From: an uncultured Collinsella sp.
GTDB taxonomy: Bacteria; Actinomycetota; Coriobacteriia; Coriobacteriales; Coriobacteriaceae
DNA: 64,000 bases
Direction: 5' to 3'
NCBI GenBank assembly: GCA_900544095.1
Contig: UQTV01000002.1
Location: 297,085-361,084, forward strand
This document shows, piece after piece, positions 34,442 to 45,060 of the stretch; the stretch's first letter is position 1, and each line of letters starts with the position of its first letter. Under the pieces are notes generated by a model, which did not search any database, had not been told where the DNA came from, and saw only the letters and a list, made by a program, of their open reading frames with translations. The translations under genes and the position numbers were made by a program.

Positions 34442-34748
34442 ATAAGCGTTGATGGGGACGAGTAGTCGGCCGTCCGTGTGCTACAGAGAACGGGGAGCGC
34501 TGAGAACCCGTGCATGCGACCGATGAAAATCACCCCGGAGCTGCGGTCCCAACGGACGCGCCGTACAGGCACGTCTTAGTAGACATCGCCGAGATGGTCG
34601 TCGATACAGGCCAGCCGAGTAACGGATGCGAGCGCGCTGTAATGCGGGTGAGGGCATCTAAGCTGGGTGGTTAAGCGAAGAGCTTTTGCGGGCACACGGC
34701 CCGTTTTGTGGCGCTTCGTCCCAGCTTGCAGGGACGGGCGCTTTTTTT
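34442..34748 (+). promoter_or_regulatory. T-box leader (isoleucine) controlling ileS
   Basis: A T-box senses uncharged tRNA and switches transcription of the downstream gene. Stem I starts near GATGGGGACGAGTAGTC, and the specifier ATC (Ile) is at 34529-34531 inside GAAAATCACCCCGGAGC. The T-box bulge GGGTGGTTAAGCG is at 34665-34677, with TGGT able to pair with the tRNA ACCA end. The antiterminator is complete: AAGCTGGG (34660-34667) pairs with CCCAGCTT (34720-34727), and AAGCG (34673-34677) with CGCTT (34712-34716). The competing terminator, GCGCTTCGTCCC with GGGACGGGCGC and seven T, occupies 34711-34748. The switch is therefore transcriptional. Confidence 0.92.
34711..34748 (+). terminator. 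T-box controlled terminator before ileS
   Basis: GCGCTTCGTCCC pairs with GGGACGGGCGC (one bulge, two G-T pairs) around an 8-base loop, followed by TTTTTTT. Its 5' arm overlaps both 3' strands of the T-box antiterminator, so the two structures exclude each other. Confidence 0.9.
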
Positions 34749-34791
34749 GGTGCCCAACGGGCGTGCGCGCCCACGACATGAAAGGGGTACC

Positions 34792-37596
<2,805 letters not shown>

Positions 37597-37597
37597 C

Positions 37598-37644
37598 CGT
37601 TGGGGACGTTCTTAAACGACTGTCAAACAAGAACGTCCCCAACG
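37598..37644. repeat. 47-bp inverted repeat with TTGGGGACGT arms
   Basis: CGTTGGGGACGTTCTT (37598-37613) is the exact reverse complement of 37629-37644, with a 15-base loop. The arm shares TTGGGGACGT with the palindrome at 8154-8177. No T run follows, so it is more likely a dispersed repeat than a terminator. Confidence 0.7.
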
Positions 37645-37662
37645 TCAACTTTTGTCACGTCC

Positions 37663-37701
37663 AAGCGGCATTCTGTTTTTCGGAATGCCGCTTTCGTTTT
37701 T
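37663..37701 (+). terminator. terminator after ileS
   Basis: AAGCGGCATTC (37663-37673) pairs perfectly with GAATGCCGCTT (37683-37693), followed by TCGTTTTT. Confidence 0.9.
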
Positions 37702-37813
37702 AGCTGGTTATTTCGCTAGCGTTGGTGAATATGCTGCGCGTTTGGCGTTTGTCACTATAAGATGATTACTTGCGTTAAACGGAATTCGATGTTCTTGAGG
37801 GTAGGGGATTGAT

Positions 37814-38413
37814 TTGGGTCGTGCTGGGGATATGACGCCGCCTTTGCGTTGGCGGTTGGGTGTTGCTGGTGGGGTAGCGCTCGTTGTGCTGCTTGTTGAC
37901 CAGCTGACCAAGCTTGCGGTTCGTGCCGTGGGCGAAGCTTTGCATGTGACTGTCATCCCCGGTGTCATCGACTTTATGTTTGTCCGCAATATCGGTGCTG
38001 CCTTTAGTATGGGCGAGGGGCATGGCATCGCGTTTGCCGTGCTGGCGTTGGCGGTCATTATCGCTATTGCCGTGTACCTCGTTCGTGCACCCCAGCTCGC
38101 CCATCTTGAGGTTGTGGGCATGGCGATGGTTGCGGGCGGTGCTATCGGCAACGCTATCGATCGTTTGGCCTTTGGCTTCGTGACCGATTTTATTGCAACC
38201 ACCTTCATCGACTTCCCCGTCTTCAATGTGGCCGATATCGGCATTACCTTGGGCGTCGTGCTCGCCCTCTTCGGCTACATGTTCTTGAGTCCCGCGGCCC
38301 GTGAGGTCGATGCGACCGCCGAGCTTAACGCCCGTGACGAGGCCCGCGCTAAGCGCAAAGCCCAGCAGCGTGGGGAGCGTGCCCGCAAGATTCGCGAAAG
38401 GAGCGAGCGCTAA
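37814..38413 (+). CDS. lspA: lipoprotein signal peptidase II
   Basis: LspA removes signal peptides from prolipoproteins in the membrane. The 199-residue protein has four hydrophobic helices. The catalytic aspartates are in GNAIDRLAFGFVTDF and FPVFNVADIGI, and the N-terminal VDQLTKL motif is present. A C-terminal tail of about 40 charged residues (many Arg, Lys, Glu) is longer than usual. The TTG at 37814 is preferred since AGGGGA lies 5 bases before it; the ATG 18 bases later is too close to its own GGGG. It overlaps the next gene by one base (TAATG), a common lspA-rluD pair. Confidence 0.92.
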   Translation: MGRAGDMTPPLRWRLGVAGGVALVVLLVDQLTKLAVRAVGEALHVTVIPGVIDFMFVRNIGAAFSMGEGHGIAFAVLALAVIIAIAVYLVRAPQLAHLEVVGMAMVAGGAIGNAIDRLAFGFVTDFIATTFIDFPVFNVADIGITLGVVLALFGYMFLSPAAREVDATAELNARDEARAKRKAQQRGERARKIRERSER

Positions 38414-39426
38414 TGGCCGACATCCATATCCTTGTTGCCGACGATGCCGCTGGTCAGCGTCTTGACGCCTATCTGGGCGCTAATGACGGCTGCCCTACGC
38501 GCTCTGCCTGCGCGCATCTGATCGAGGGCGGTGCCGTTGCCGTCAACGGCGAGACATGCCTGTCAAAAAAGTATGCCGTGCGCTCCGGCGACCGTATTTC
38601 GGTCGATTTGCCCGAGCCGCACGATCCCACCGATGTGATTCCCGAGGCCATTCCCCTCGATATCCGCTACGAGGACGACTACCTCATCGTGCTCTCCAAG
38701 CAGCGCGGTCTGGTGTGCCATCCCGCCCATGGCCACGAGAGCGGCACCCTTGCGAACGCCTTGGTCTATCACTGTGGCATTGACCATCTGGGCACCGTGC
38801 AGGGCGAGGACCGCCCCGGCATCGTGCATCGCCTGGATCGTGACACCTCGGGCCTTATGCTCGCGGCAAAAGACGACGACACCCAGCGCGCGCTCCAGAA
38901 TCTCATCCGCACGCGCACGCTCGACCGCCGCTACATTACGCTCGTCCACGGCCACATTGCCATGGACGAGGGCACCATTAACACCGGCATTGCCCGTTCT
39001 ACGCGCGACCGTGTCAAGATGGCGGTTTCGGACGATCCTTTCGCGCGCCAGGCCATTACGACCTTTAGGGTCCTCGAGCGCTTCGATTCCACGCGTTTTG
39101 ACGATGGCTATACGCTTGTCGAGTGCCACCTGTTTACGGGTCGCACGCATCAGATTCGCGTGCACATGCGCCATATCAACCACGCCTGCGTGGGCGATCC
39201 GCTCTACGGTAAGTGCGATGCGCGTGCCGACCAGGGTTTGACCAGGCAATTCCTCCATTCCTGGCGTGTGGCGTTCGATCATCCCGTGACGGGGGAGCAC
39301 ATTGAGTGCCGCGATGAGCTGCCGTGGGATCTCGCCGCCGTTCTGGATGACCTAGCCCCGCGCTCGCTCGGCCGCACTGCCGCCGGCGACGAAATCGTTC
39401 CGCAGCTCGGTCTGCTCGAGGCCTAA
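38413..39426 (+). CDS. RluA/RluD-family pseudouridine synthase
   Basis: A 337-residue RluA-family enzyme that isomerises uridines in RNA, probably 23S rRNA. An N-terminal S4-like domain (GQRLDAYLGANDGCPTRSAC; then DRISVDLPEP) precedes the catalytic domain. The active-site motif HRLDRDTSGLMLAAK has the catalytic Asp near residue 145, and RTHQIRVHMRHINH is motif III. Its position after lspA is that of RluD-type (YlyB) genes in Gram-positive bacteria. The precise target bases are inferred from family only. Confidence 0.92.
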   Translation: MADIHILVADDAAGQRLDAYLGANDGCPTRSACAHLIEGGAVAVNGETCLSKKYAVRSGDRISVDLPEPHDPTDVIPEAIPLDIRYEDDYLIVLSKQRGLVCHPAHGHESGTLANALVYHCGIDHLGTVQGEDRPGIVHRLDRDTSGLMLAAKDDDTQRALQNLIRTRTLDRRYITLVHGHIAMDEGTINTGIARSTRDRVKMAVSDDPFARQAITTFRVLERFDSTRFDDGYTLVECHLFTGRTHQIRVHMRHINHACVGDPLYGKCDARADQGLTRQFLHSWRVAFDHPVTGEHIECRDELPWDLAAVLDDLAPRSLGRTAAGDEIVPQLGLLEA

Positions 39427-39508
39427 CCAGTATTAGGTGGTTTCTTGAACTCGGTTAGCCTACGGTAAGATATACGGTTGTTTACGTAACGCGTTCTCGG
39501 GAGCCTGC

Positions 39509-40804
39509 ATGCTCGCCTTTTTACAAACCAACACACCCATCGTGATCTTCAACCAGATTGTGGTTACGCTGCTCACGGTCTGCTTTCTGTACCAGGTGGT
39601 CTTCTTTGTCATTGGCGCTCTTCGTGGCGAGGTCGCGCCTCCCAAGGCCAAAAAACTCCACCGCTATGCCTTCTTCATTGCGGCGCATAACGAGGAGACC
39701 GTGATCGCCAATCTCGTACGCTCTATCAAGGATCAGGATTATCCGTCCGAGCTCATCGAGGTCTTCGTGGTCGCCGATGCTTGCACCGACAACACGGCGC
39801 AGCTCGCGCGCGAGGCCGGTGCCATTGTTTACGAGCGCAATGACCTGGCCCGCAAGGGCAAGAGCTGGGTCATGGACTTTGGTTTCGATCGCATTCTCAA
39901 CGAGTATCCCGACACGTTTGAGGGCTACTTTATCTTCGATGCCGACAATGTTATCTCCCGCGATTACGTCTCCAAGATGAATGATGCCTTTGACCAGGGC
40001 TTTCATGTGGTCACGAGCTATCGTAACTCTAAGAACTTTGGTAGTTCGTGGATCTCGGCAGCTAATGCTACCTGGTATCTGCGCGAGGCCCGCTTCCTCA
40101 ACAACGCGCGTAATATCTGCAAGACGTCCTGCGCTGTCTCGGGTTCGGGTTACCTTATCTCGGCGAGCGTGATCGAGGGCATGCACGGTTGGCAGTTCCA
40201 TACGCTGACCGAGGATATCCAGTTCACCACGTTCTGCGCCATTCACGGCATCCGCATCGGTTATGCGCCGGCGGAGTTCTTTGACGAGCAGCCGGTGACG
40301 TTTAAGGCGTCCTGGAAACAGCGCATGCGCTGGACCAAGGGTTTCTACCAGGTCTTTTTTACCTACGGCAAGCATCTGGTCAAGTCGACGTTCCGCTATC
40401 ATCGCTTTGCCGCATATGACATGTTTATGACCATCGCTCCGGGCATGCTGCTGTCCCTGATTTCCATGCTCGCCAATGCGACGTTCCTGATCGTGGGTGG
40501 CCTTTCGCATGGTTTCTTGGCAACCGAAGTCGAGATGCAGGCGTGCGCCGCTTCGCTCATTATGACGTTCGTGATGATGTACCAGACCTTCTTTATCCTG
40601 GCGCTGCTCACGACCATCTTTGAGTACAAGCACATTCATTGCGCTCAAAAGTGGCGCCTGGTGACCAACCTGTTTACCTTCCCGATCTTTATGTTCAGCT
40701 ATATCCCCATCACGGTTGCCGCGCTGTTCCTGAAGGTCGACTGGGTGCCCACGCAGCACGCCGTTAACGTTACCCTCGACGAGGTCATGCAGGGCGCCAA
40801 GTAA
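39509..40804 (+). CDS. family 2 glycosyltransferase, membrane-bound
   Basis: A 431-residue processive-type GT2 enzyme. An N-terminal transmembrane helix (residues about 12-35) is followed by the GT-A domain. It shows FIAAHNEETVIANLVRSI, VADACTDNT, the DxD motif in FIFDADN, TEDIQF and the QRMRWTKG motif typical of cellulose and hyaluronan synthase-like enzymes. Three or four helices follow at the C-terminus. The sugar donor and product (surface polysaccharide or glycolipid) cannot be read. It is a single gene with its own upstream region (TTGAAC at 39445, TAAGAT at 39466, spacing only 15) and a terminator. Confidence 0.88.
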   Translation: MLAFLQTNTPIVIFNQIVVTLLTVCFLYQVVFFVIGALRGEVAPPKAKKLHRYAFFIAAHNEETVIANLVRSIKDQDYPSELIEVFVVADACTDNTAQLAREAGAIVYERNDLARKGKSWVMDFGFDRILNEYPDTFEGYFIFDADNVISRDYVSKMNDAFDQGFHVVTSYRNSKNFGSSWISAANATWYLREARFLNNARNICKTSCAVSGSGYLISASVIEGMHGWQFHTLTEDIQFTTFCAIHGIRIGYAPAEFFDEQPVTFKASWKQRMRWTKGFYQVFFTYGKHLVKSTFRYHRFAAYDMFMTIAPGMLLSLISMLANATFLIVGGLSHGFLATEVEMQACAASLIMTFVMMYQTFFILALLTTIFEYKHIHCAQKWRLVTNLFTFPIFMFSYIPITVAALFLKVDWVPTQHAVNVTLDEVMQGAK

Positions 40805-40814
40805 CCACGACCAG

Positions 40815-40851
40815 AACCACCGCAAAGGGGGTGCACCTTTGTGGTTGTTTT
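40815..40851 (+). terminator. terminator after the glycosyltransferase gene (repeat type)
   Basis: CAAAGG pairs with CCTTTG, extended by AACCA with TGGTT across a 3-base bulge, followed by GTTTTT. It shares AACCACC, CAAAGGGG and CACCTTT with the minus-strand terminator at 33172-33212. Confidence 0.8.
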
Positions 40852-40883
40852 TGCTTTTGAGCAGCTGCTCATGGAGGTGCACG

Positions 40884-41306
40884 ATGTTCTACATCCCATT
40901 TTGGATCTGCGTCTTTGCCGGTGCGGTGGTTGATGCCCGTGAGCGGCGGTTTCCCAATGAGCTTGCTGGCGCGTGCGCCGTGGCGGCGTTTGCGGGCGTT
41001 TGGCTCGACCTCGGTTTGAACACAACGCTTGACCACGCGGGTCTTGCCGTCATCGTGTATCTTGCCCTCGTTCTGACTGAGTCCCTCTGGCGTCGTCTTC
41101 GCCAAATCCCGGGCATCGGCATGGGAGATGCCAAGGCACTTTTCGCGCTTTGCACGCTCGACCCTATGGGTGGCATCGTGGCATTTGCCGCCGCGCTCCT
41201 GGTCCTTGCCCTCTCCTGCCTCATCACAAAATCGCGCTCCCTGCCATTGCTCCCGTTTTTGGTGCCGATTTTTGCCATAATCGAGGTCGTGGGCTGCACA
41301 TCGTAA
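40884..41306 (+). CDS. single-domain prepilin peptidase (A24) family protein
   Basis: A 140-residue membrane protein with about four or five hydrophobic helices. The two aspartates of A24 peptidases are visible: GAVVDARERRFPNEL near the N-terminus and GMGDAKALFALC near residue 82 (GxGD-type). It lacks the N-terminal methyltransferase domain of PilD and resembles the short CpaA/TadV type, which cleaves prepilin leaders. AGGTG precedes the ATG at 40884 (inside ATGGAGGTGC). No pilin, ATPase or other tad/com gene occurs in the window, so its substrates must be encoded elsewhere. Confidence 0.85.
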   Translation: MFYIPFWICVFAGAVVDARERRFPNELAGACAVAAFAGVWLDLGLNTTLDHAGLAVIVYLALVLTESLWRRLRQIPGIGMGDAKALFALCTLDPMGGIVAFAAALLVLALSCLITKSRSLPLLPFLVPIFAIIEVVGCTS

Positions 41307-41337
41307 CCGATTGCGCATCCTTCTTAAGGAGCATGCC

Positions 41338-42585
41338 ATGGCAACTAATCAAGAATCGGCCGTCATTAAGGCGCGCATGGACCGTATTCCCTCGGCGTTG
41401 TCGCCCGAACTTTTCGAGCGCATTGCCACCGATCGTGCTTCGGGCTATGTCAACCCGTATCGTTGCAACGACGATCAGGTCATTCGTCGTATTGATCGCG
41501 CCGCCGACAAAGGCACGCTTTTGCGTCCGGCGTTTATGCGCGATACCGAAAAGATACTTCATCTTCCGGCGTACACCCGTTATGCAGGCAAAACGCAGGT
41601 CTTTAGCTTCCGTAGCAATGACGATCTGTCACGCCGCGGTTTGCATGTGCAGCTCGTCTCCCGCATTGCGCGCGATATCGGTCGCGCCCTGGGGCTCAAT
41701 TGCGATCTGATCGAGGCGATTGGCCTGGGTCACGACTTGGGACACACGCCTTTCGGCCATGCCGGCGAGCGCTTCCTCAACGATATCTATCATGAGGGTA
41801 CGGGGCGTTATTTTTTCCATAACGTGCAGTCGGTCCGCGTGCTCGACGCGCTGTACGGCCGCAACGTGTCGCTCCAGACGCTCGACGGCGTGCTATGCCA
41901 TAACGGCGAGTACGAGCAGCGTGTGTTTGAGCTCTCGGACATGAGCTCCTTTGACCAGTTTGACCAGACGGTTGAGGATTGCATTGCCACGGGCTATAGC
42001 GCAATTGAGCATCTGCGTCCCATGACGCTCGAGGGCTGCGTCGTTCGCATCTCGGATATTCTTGCCTACGTCGGTCGTGACCGTCAGGATGCGATCGCGG
42101 CGGGCCTGCTTTCGCCCGACGCTTTTGATGATGGCCGGGGCGGTGCCTACAACAGTTGGATCCTCACGCATGCCTCCATCGATATCGTTGAGCACAGCTA
42201 TGGTAAGCCGCGCATCGAGATGAGCGAGGACCTGTTTGAGGAAATTCGCCGTGCCAAGCGGGAGAATTACGAGAAGATCTACAGTAAGGGCGGTATCGAG
42301 GGCGATTCCGAGGCGGAGCTGCGCGAGGCGTTCGTAAAGCTCTACGACCGTTGCCTGCGGGATCTAAACAGTGGCGACGAGTCCTCTTACATCTTTAAGC
42401 ACCATATTTCGCGCATTGAGCAGCAGCTTTCCTACTACGATCGCACCTATGCCTGGCAGGACGACAAGGATCAAGCCGTGGTGGATTATATCGCGAGCAT
42501 GACGGATGGCTATTTCTGTGAGCTCACGAGCAAGCTGTTCCCTGGTCTGGAGTTTCCGCACCGTACCTATATTAACGAACGGTAG
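41338..42585 (+). CDS. HD-domain dGTP triphosphohydrolase-like protein
   Basis: A 415-residue HD-domain protein of the dGTPase family, which hydrolyses dNTPs to nucleosides and triphosphate. The metal-binding HD motif is in LIEAIGLGHDLGHTPFGHAG (about residue 128), preceded by RRGLHVQLVSRIARDIGRAL and the entry segment RYAGKTQVFSF. AAGGAG lies 7 bases before the ATG at 41338. In many genomes such a gene lies before dnaG; here it precedes rarA, and primase is elsewhere in the window. The preferred nucleotide cannot be told. Confidence 0.88.
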   Translation: MATNQESAVIKARMDRIPSALSPELFERIATDRASGYVNPYRCNDDQVIRRIDRAADKGTLLRPAFMRDTEKILHLPAYTRYAGKTQVFSFRSNDDLSRRGLHVQLVSRIARDIGRALGLNCDLIEAIGLGHDLGHTPFGHAGERFLNDIYHEGTGRYFFHNVQSVRVLDALYGRNVSLQTLDGVLCHNGEYEQRVFELSDMSSFDQFDQTVEDCIATGYSAIEHLRPMTLEGCVVRISDILAYVGRDRQDAIAAGLLSPDAFDDGRGGAYNSWILTHASIDIVEHSYGKPRIEMSEDLFEEIRRAKRENYEKIYSKGGIEGDSEAELREAFVKLYDRCLRDLNSGDESSYIFKHHISRIEQQLSYYDRTYAWQDDKDQAVVDYIASMTDGYFCELTSKLFPGLEFPHRTYINER

Positions 42586-42645
42586 TTCGTATTTATTCGG
42601 TATACTGTTTGTGGAAAACGTTTTTGATTGATGCACGGGATGGCT

Positions 42646-43995
42646 ATGGACGACCTTTTTTCTGTTTCGACGCGCGAGCGTTCCTTTCGGAATGCGCCGC
42701 TTGCGGTGCGCATGCGCCCTAATTCGCTCGACGAGTATGTGGGCCAGCAAAAGGCCGTCGGTAAGGGTTCATGGTTGCGTGCCGCGATCGAGCACGATGT
42801 GCTTTCGAGCGTGATTCTGTACGGGCCGGCCGGTACGGGTAAGACGACGCTGGCCCACATTATCGCCAACCATACCAAGAGCGAGTTTGTCGAGGTCAGC
42901 GCCGTGACGGGCACCGTAAAGGACTTGCGTCGCGTGATTGACGAGGCCAAGACGCGCCTGAATACGTACGACCGCCGCACCATTCTATTCATCGATGAGA
43001 TCCACCGCTTCTCTAAGTCGCAGCAGGATGCTCTGCTGCATGCAGTTGAGAACCGTACCGTCATTATGATTGGCGCTACGACGGAGAATCCGTACTTCGA
43101 GGTCAACTCGGCATTGCTCTCGCGTGGTCGCGTGGTGGAGCTTGAGCACCTCAAAGACGAGGATGTCGCCGCGCTCATTGAGCGTGCGCTCGAGGCGCCG
43201 CAGGGTTTAAACGGTAAGTTCTTGGCCGATGAGGATACAGTCAAGACCATTTGCACGCTGGCCGCGGGTGATGCGCGCTCGGCGCTCACGACGCTCGAGC
43301 TTGCGAGCGAGATTGCCGTTACGCGTCCCGATACTGAGGGAACGCCAGCGCCGGCGGCGGGGGAACGCTATCCCATTACGGTGGATGACGTGAAGATCGC
43401 CAATCCGCGTCGCGGTTTTTCGTATGACAAAAACGGCGACATGCACTATGACATTATCAGTGCGTTCATCAAGTCCATGCGCGGCAGCGACCCCGATGCC
43501 ACCATTTATTGGCTTGCGCGCATGATCGATGCGGGGGAGGATCCCAAGTTTATCGCTCGCCGCATTATGATTCAGGCTTCCGAGGATGTTGGCAACGCCG
43601 ACCCGCAGGCGCTTTTGGTGGCACATGCCGCATTTAAATCTGCCGAGGTCATTGGCTATCCCGAGTGTCGCATCAACCTGGCTCAGGCTGCGCTCTATGT
43701 GTGCCTGGCGCCTAAGTCCAACGCGTGTGAGGCCTCGATCGATGCGGCGCTGGCCGATATCCACAGCAGTGGTCTTCGCGAGGTGCCCAGCTACCTGCGC
43801 GATCGTCACCGTCCCGGCAGCGACGAGTACGGTGTATACAAGTACCCGCACGATTATCCCGAAGGCTGGGTCGATCAGCGCTATTTGCCCGAGGGGTTGG
43901 AGCGCGGCGCGTTTTGGCAGCCTGCCGGCCGCGGTTGGGAAGAATGGCGCGTAGAGCAAAGCGAACGCGACCGGAGCGGGAATGCACCGAAGTAG
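42646..43995 (+). CDS. rarA: replication-associated recombination protein A (RarA/MgsA)
   Basis: RarA is an AAA+ ATPase of the clamp-loader group that acts at stalled forks. The 449-residue protein has PLAVRMRPNSLDEYVGQQKA, Walker A LYGPAGTGKTTLAHI, Walker B ILFIDEIHRFSKSQQDALL, sensor 1 IGATTENPYFEVNSALLSR, and the C-terminal tetramerisation region with RMIDAGEDPKFIARR and YPECRINLAQAA. Several in-frame starts exist (42628, 42631, 42640, 42646). The last has GGGA 5 bases before it and fits the family. A TATACT -10-like hexamer lies at 42601. Confidence 0.92.
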   Translation: MDDLFSVSTRERSFRNAPLAVRMRPNSLDEYVGQQKAVGKGSWLRAAIEHDVLSSVILYGPAGTGKTTLAHIIANHTKSEFVEVSAVTGTVKDLRRVIDEAKTRLNTYDRRTILFIDEIHRFSKSQQDALLHAVENRTVIMIGATTENPYFEVNSALLSRGRVVELEHLKDEDVAALIERALEAPQGLNGKFLADEDTVKTICTLAAGDARSALTTLELASEIAVTRPDTEGTPAPAAGERYPITVDDVKIANPRRGFSYDKNGDMHYDIISAFIKSMRGSDPDATIYWLARMIDAGEDPKFIARRIMIQASEDVGNADPQALLVAHAAFKSAEVIGYPECRINLAQAALYVCLAPKSNACEASIDAALADIHSSGLREVPSYLRDRHRPGSDEYGVYKYPHDYPEGWVDQRYLPEGLERGAFWQPAGRGWEEWRVEQSERDRSGNAPK

Positions 43996-44095
43996 CTGCT
44001 GATAATTTTGTCCCACGTTGCTGCTCTTGGCATGTTCGGTCCCCTTTGGGGTACCATGGAAAGCGTTTGTATTTCGATTCCTTCGGGAGGCTTGT

Positions 44096-44689
44096 ATGAG
44101 TCCCATTCAAATCGCCTTGCTGCTGCTCGCCGTTGCCGGCGTGTGGGCTATCGTTGAGCTTGCGCTCACCCTGCGCAAAACCCGCACCGTTGTCGACTCG
44201 CTCGACAAGACGGTAACCGACCTCAATAATACGATTGCCGAGGCGCAGCCCGTGGTGGCAAAGCTTGATGGCGCCGTTGACGAGCTTACGCCGGCACTTG
44301 CCCAGATGGAGCCGCTCCTCAAGTCGAGCAAGACTGCCATTGACGCCCTGACGTCCAACCTCGTTGAGGTTGAGGCGGTAGTTCGCGACATCTCCGAGGT
44401 CACGGGCAGTATGGCCGAGGCCAGCAATGCCGTATCGAGCGTGACAGATTCTGCGGCCGGCGCCGTGCAGAAGCTCTTCAATAAGGTGAAGGCTCCTGCA
44501 GCCGACGCCGATCGTAAGCTAGCCGCTGCCGCCGCCGAGGCCGAGCAGCCTACCGAGCGCGTTCTGATCGGTGAGGCCGAGGACGAGGCCGCCGATGGTG
44601 CGGATGCGGCTCAGAAGCCCGCAGCCAAGCCGGCTCAGTATTACACCTATACGCCCGCCGAGTCCTCTGAGGAGTCCTGCGATGAGTAG
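44096..44689 (+). CDS. DUF948 family membrane-anchored protein (YtxG-like)
   Basis: A 197-residue DUF948 protein. One N-terminal transmembrane helix (SPIQIALLLLAVAGVWAIVE) is followed by a coiled-coil region with heptads (VVDSLDKTVTDLNNTIAEAQ and further), then an Ala/Glu-rich acidic tail. B. subtilis YtxG, of this family, belongs to the SigB stress regulon, and here the gene leads an operon with an anti-sigma-like protein and a SigB/SigF-type sigma factor. GGGAGG precedes the ATG at 44096, and the stop overlaps the next start (ATGAGTAG). The molecular function is unknown. Confidence 0.82.
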   Translation: MSPIQIALLLLAVAGVWAIVELALTLRKTRTVVDSLDKTVTDLNNTIAEAQPVVAKLDGAVDELTPALAQMEPLLKSSKTAIDALTSNLVEVEAVVRDISEVTGSMAEASNAVSSVTDSAAGAVQKLFNKVKAPAADADRKLAAAAAEAEQPTERVLIGEAEDEAADGADAAQKPAAKPAQYYTYTPAESSEESCDE

Positions 44690-45059
44690 CGAAGCAACCT
44701 GCCCCATCACGCTGACCGTTGCCGGCGACCCGCGTCTCGCTCGCCTTGTGCGCATGACGGCAGCCAACGTTGGTGCCCTGTGCTCCATGTCTGTCGATCG
44801 CATCGAGGACATCCGCATGGCTTCCGAGGAGGCTTTCATTTTTGGGTGCACCGCGGTCGACTGCGACGACATCACCATCAAATTCGATGTCGATGAGACT
44901 CACGTTGGCATGACTATTACCTTTGGAGACCAGGCTACGGTTGATGAAAACGACCAGGCTGCGGTGTATGCCGAGCTCATCCTCGCGAGCGTGTGCGATT
45001 CCTACGAAAAGACTGCGGCGCCCCTGACGCTTTCCCTCGATCTCAAGGCGGATATCTAA
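44682..45059 (+). CDS. RsbW-like anti-sigma factor homologue with degenerate ATP-binding motifs
   Basis: A 125-residue protein with the size and strand-helix pattern of RsbW/SpoIIAB-type HATPase anti-sigma factors, encoded one base before a SigB/SigF-type sigma gene. The N-box helix is recognisable in RIEDIRMASEEAFIFGC (residues 40-56), but the Asn that binds magnesium-ATP is Phe54. The glycine-rich G1/G2 boxes (normally DxGxG) are not visible in the ITFGDQATVDENDQAAV part. It may thus bind sigma without kinase activity, or act in another way. The start overlaps the DUF948 stop by 8 bases. Confidence 0.65.
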   Translation: MSSEATCPITLTVAGDPRLARLVRMTAANVGALCSMSVDRIEDIRMASEEAFIFGCTAVDCDDITIKFDVDETHVGMTITFGDQATVDENDQAAVYAELILASVCDSYEKTAAPLTLSLDLKADI

Positions 45060-45060
45060 T

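Noticed and set aside
39445..39474. TTGAAC with TAAGAT or GATATA as promoter of the glycosyltransferase gene
   Set aside because: The spacings are 15 or 18 bases with weak hexamers. It is mentioned under the gene only.
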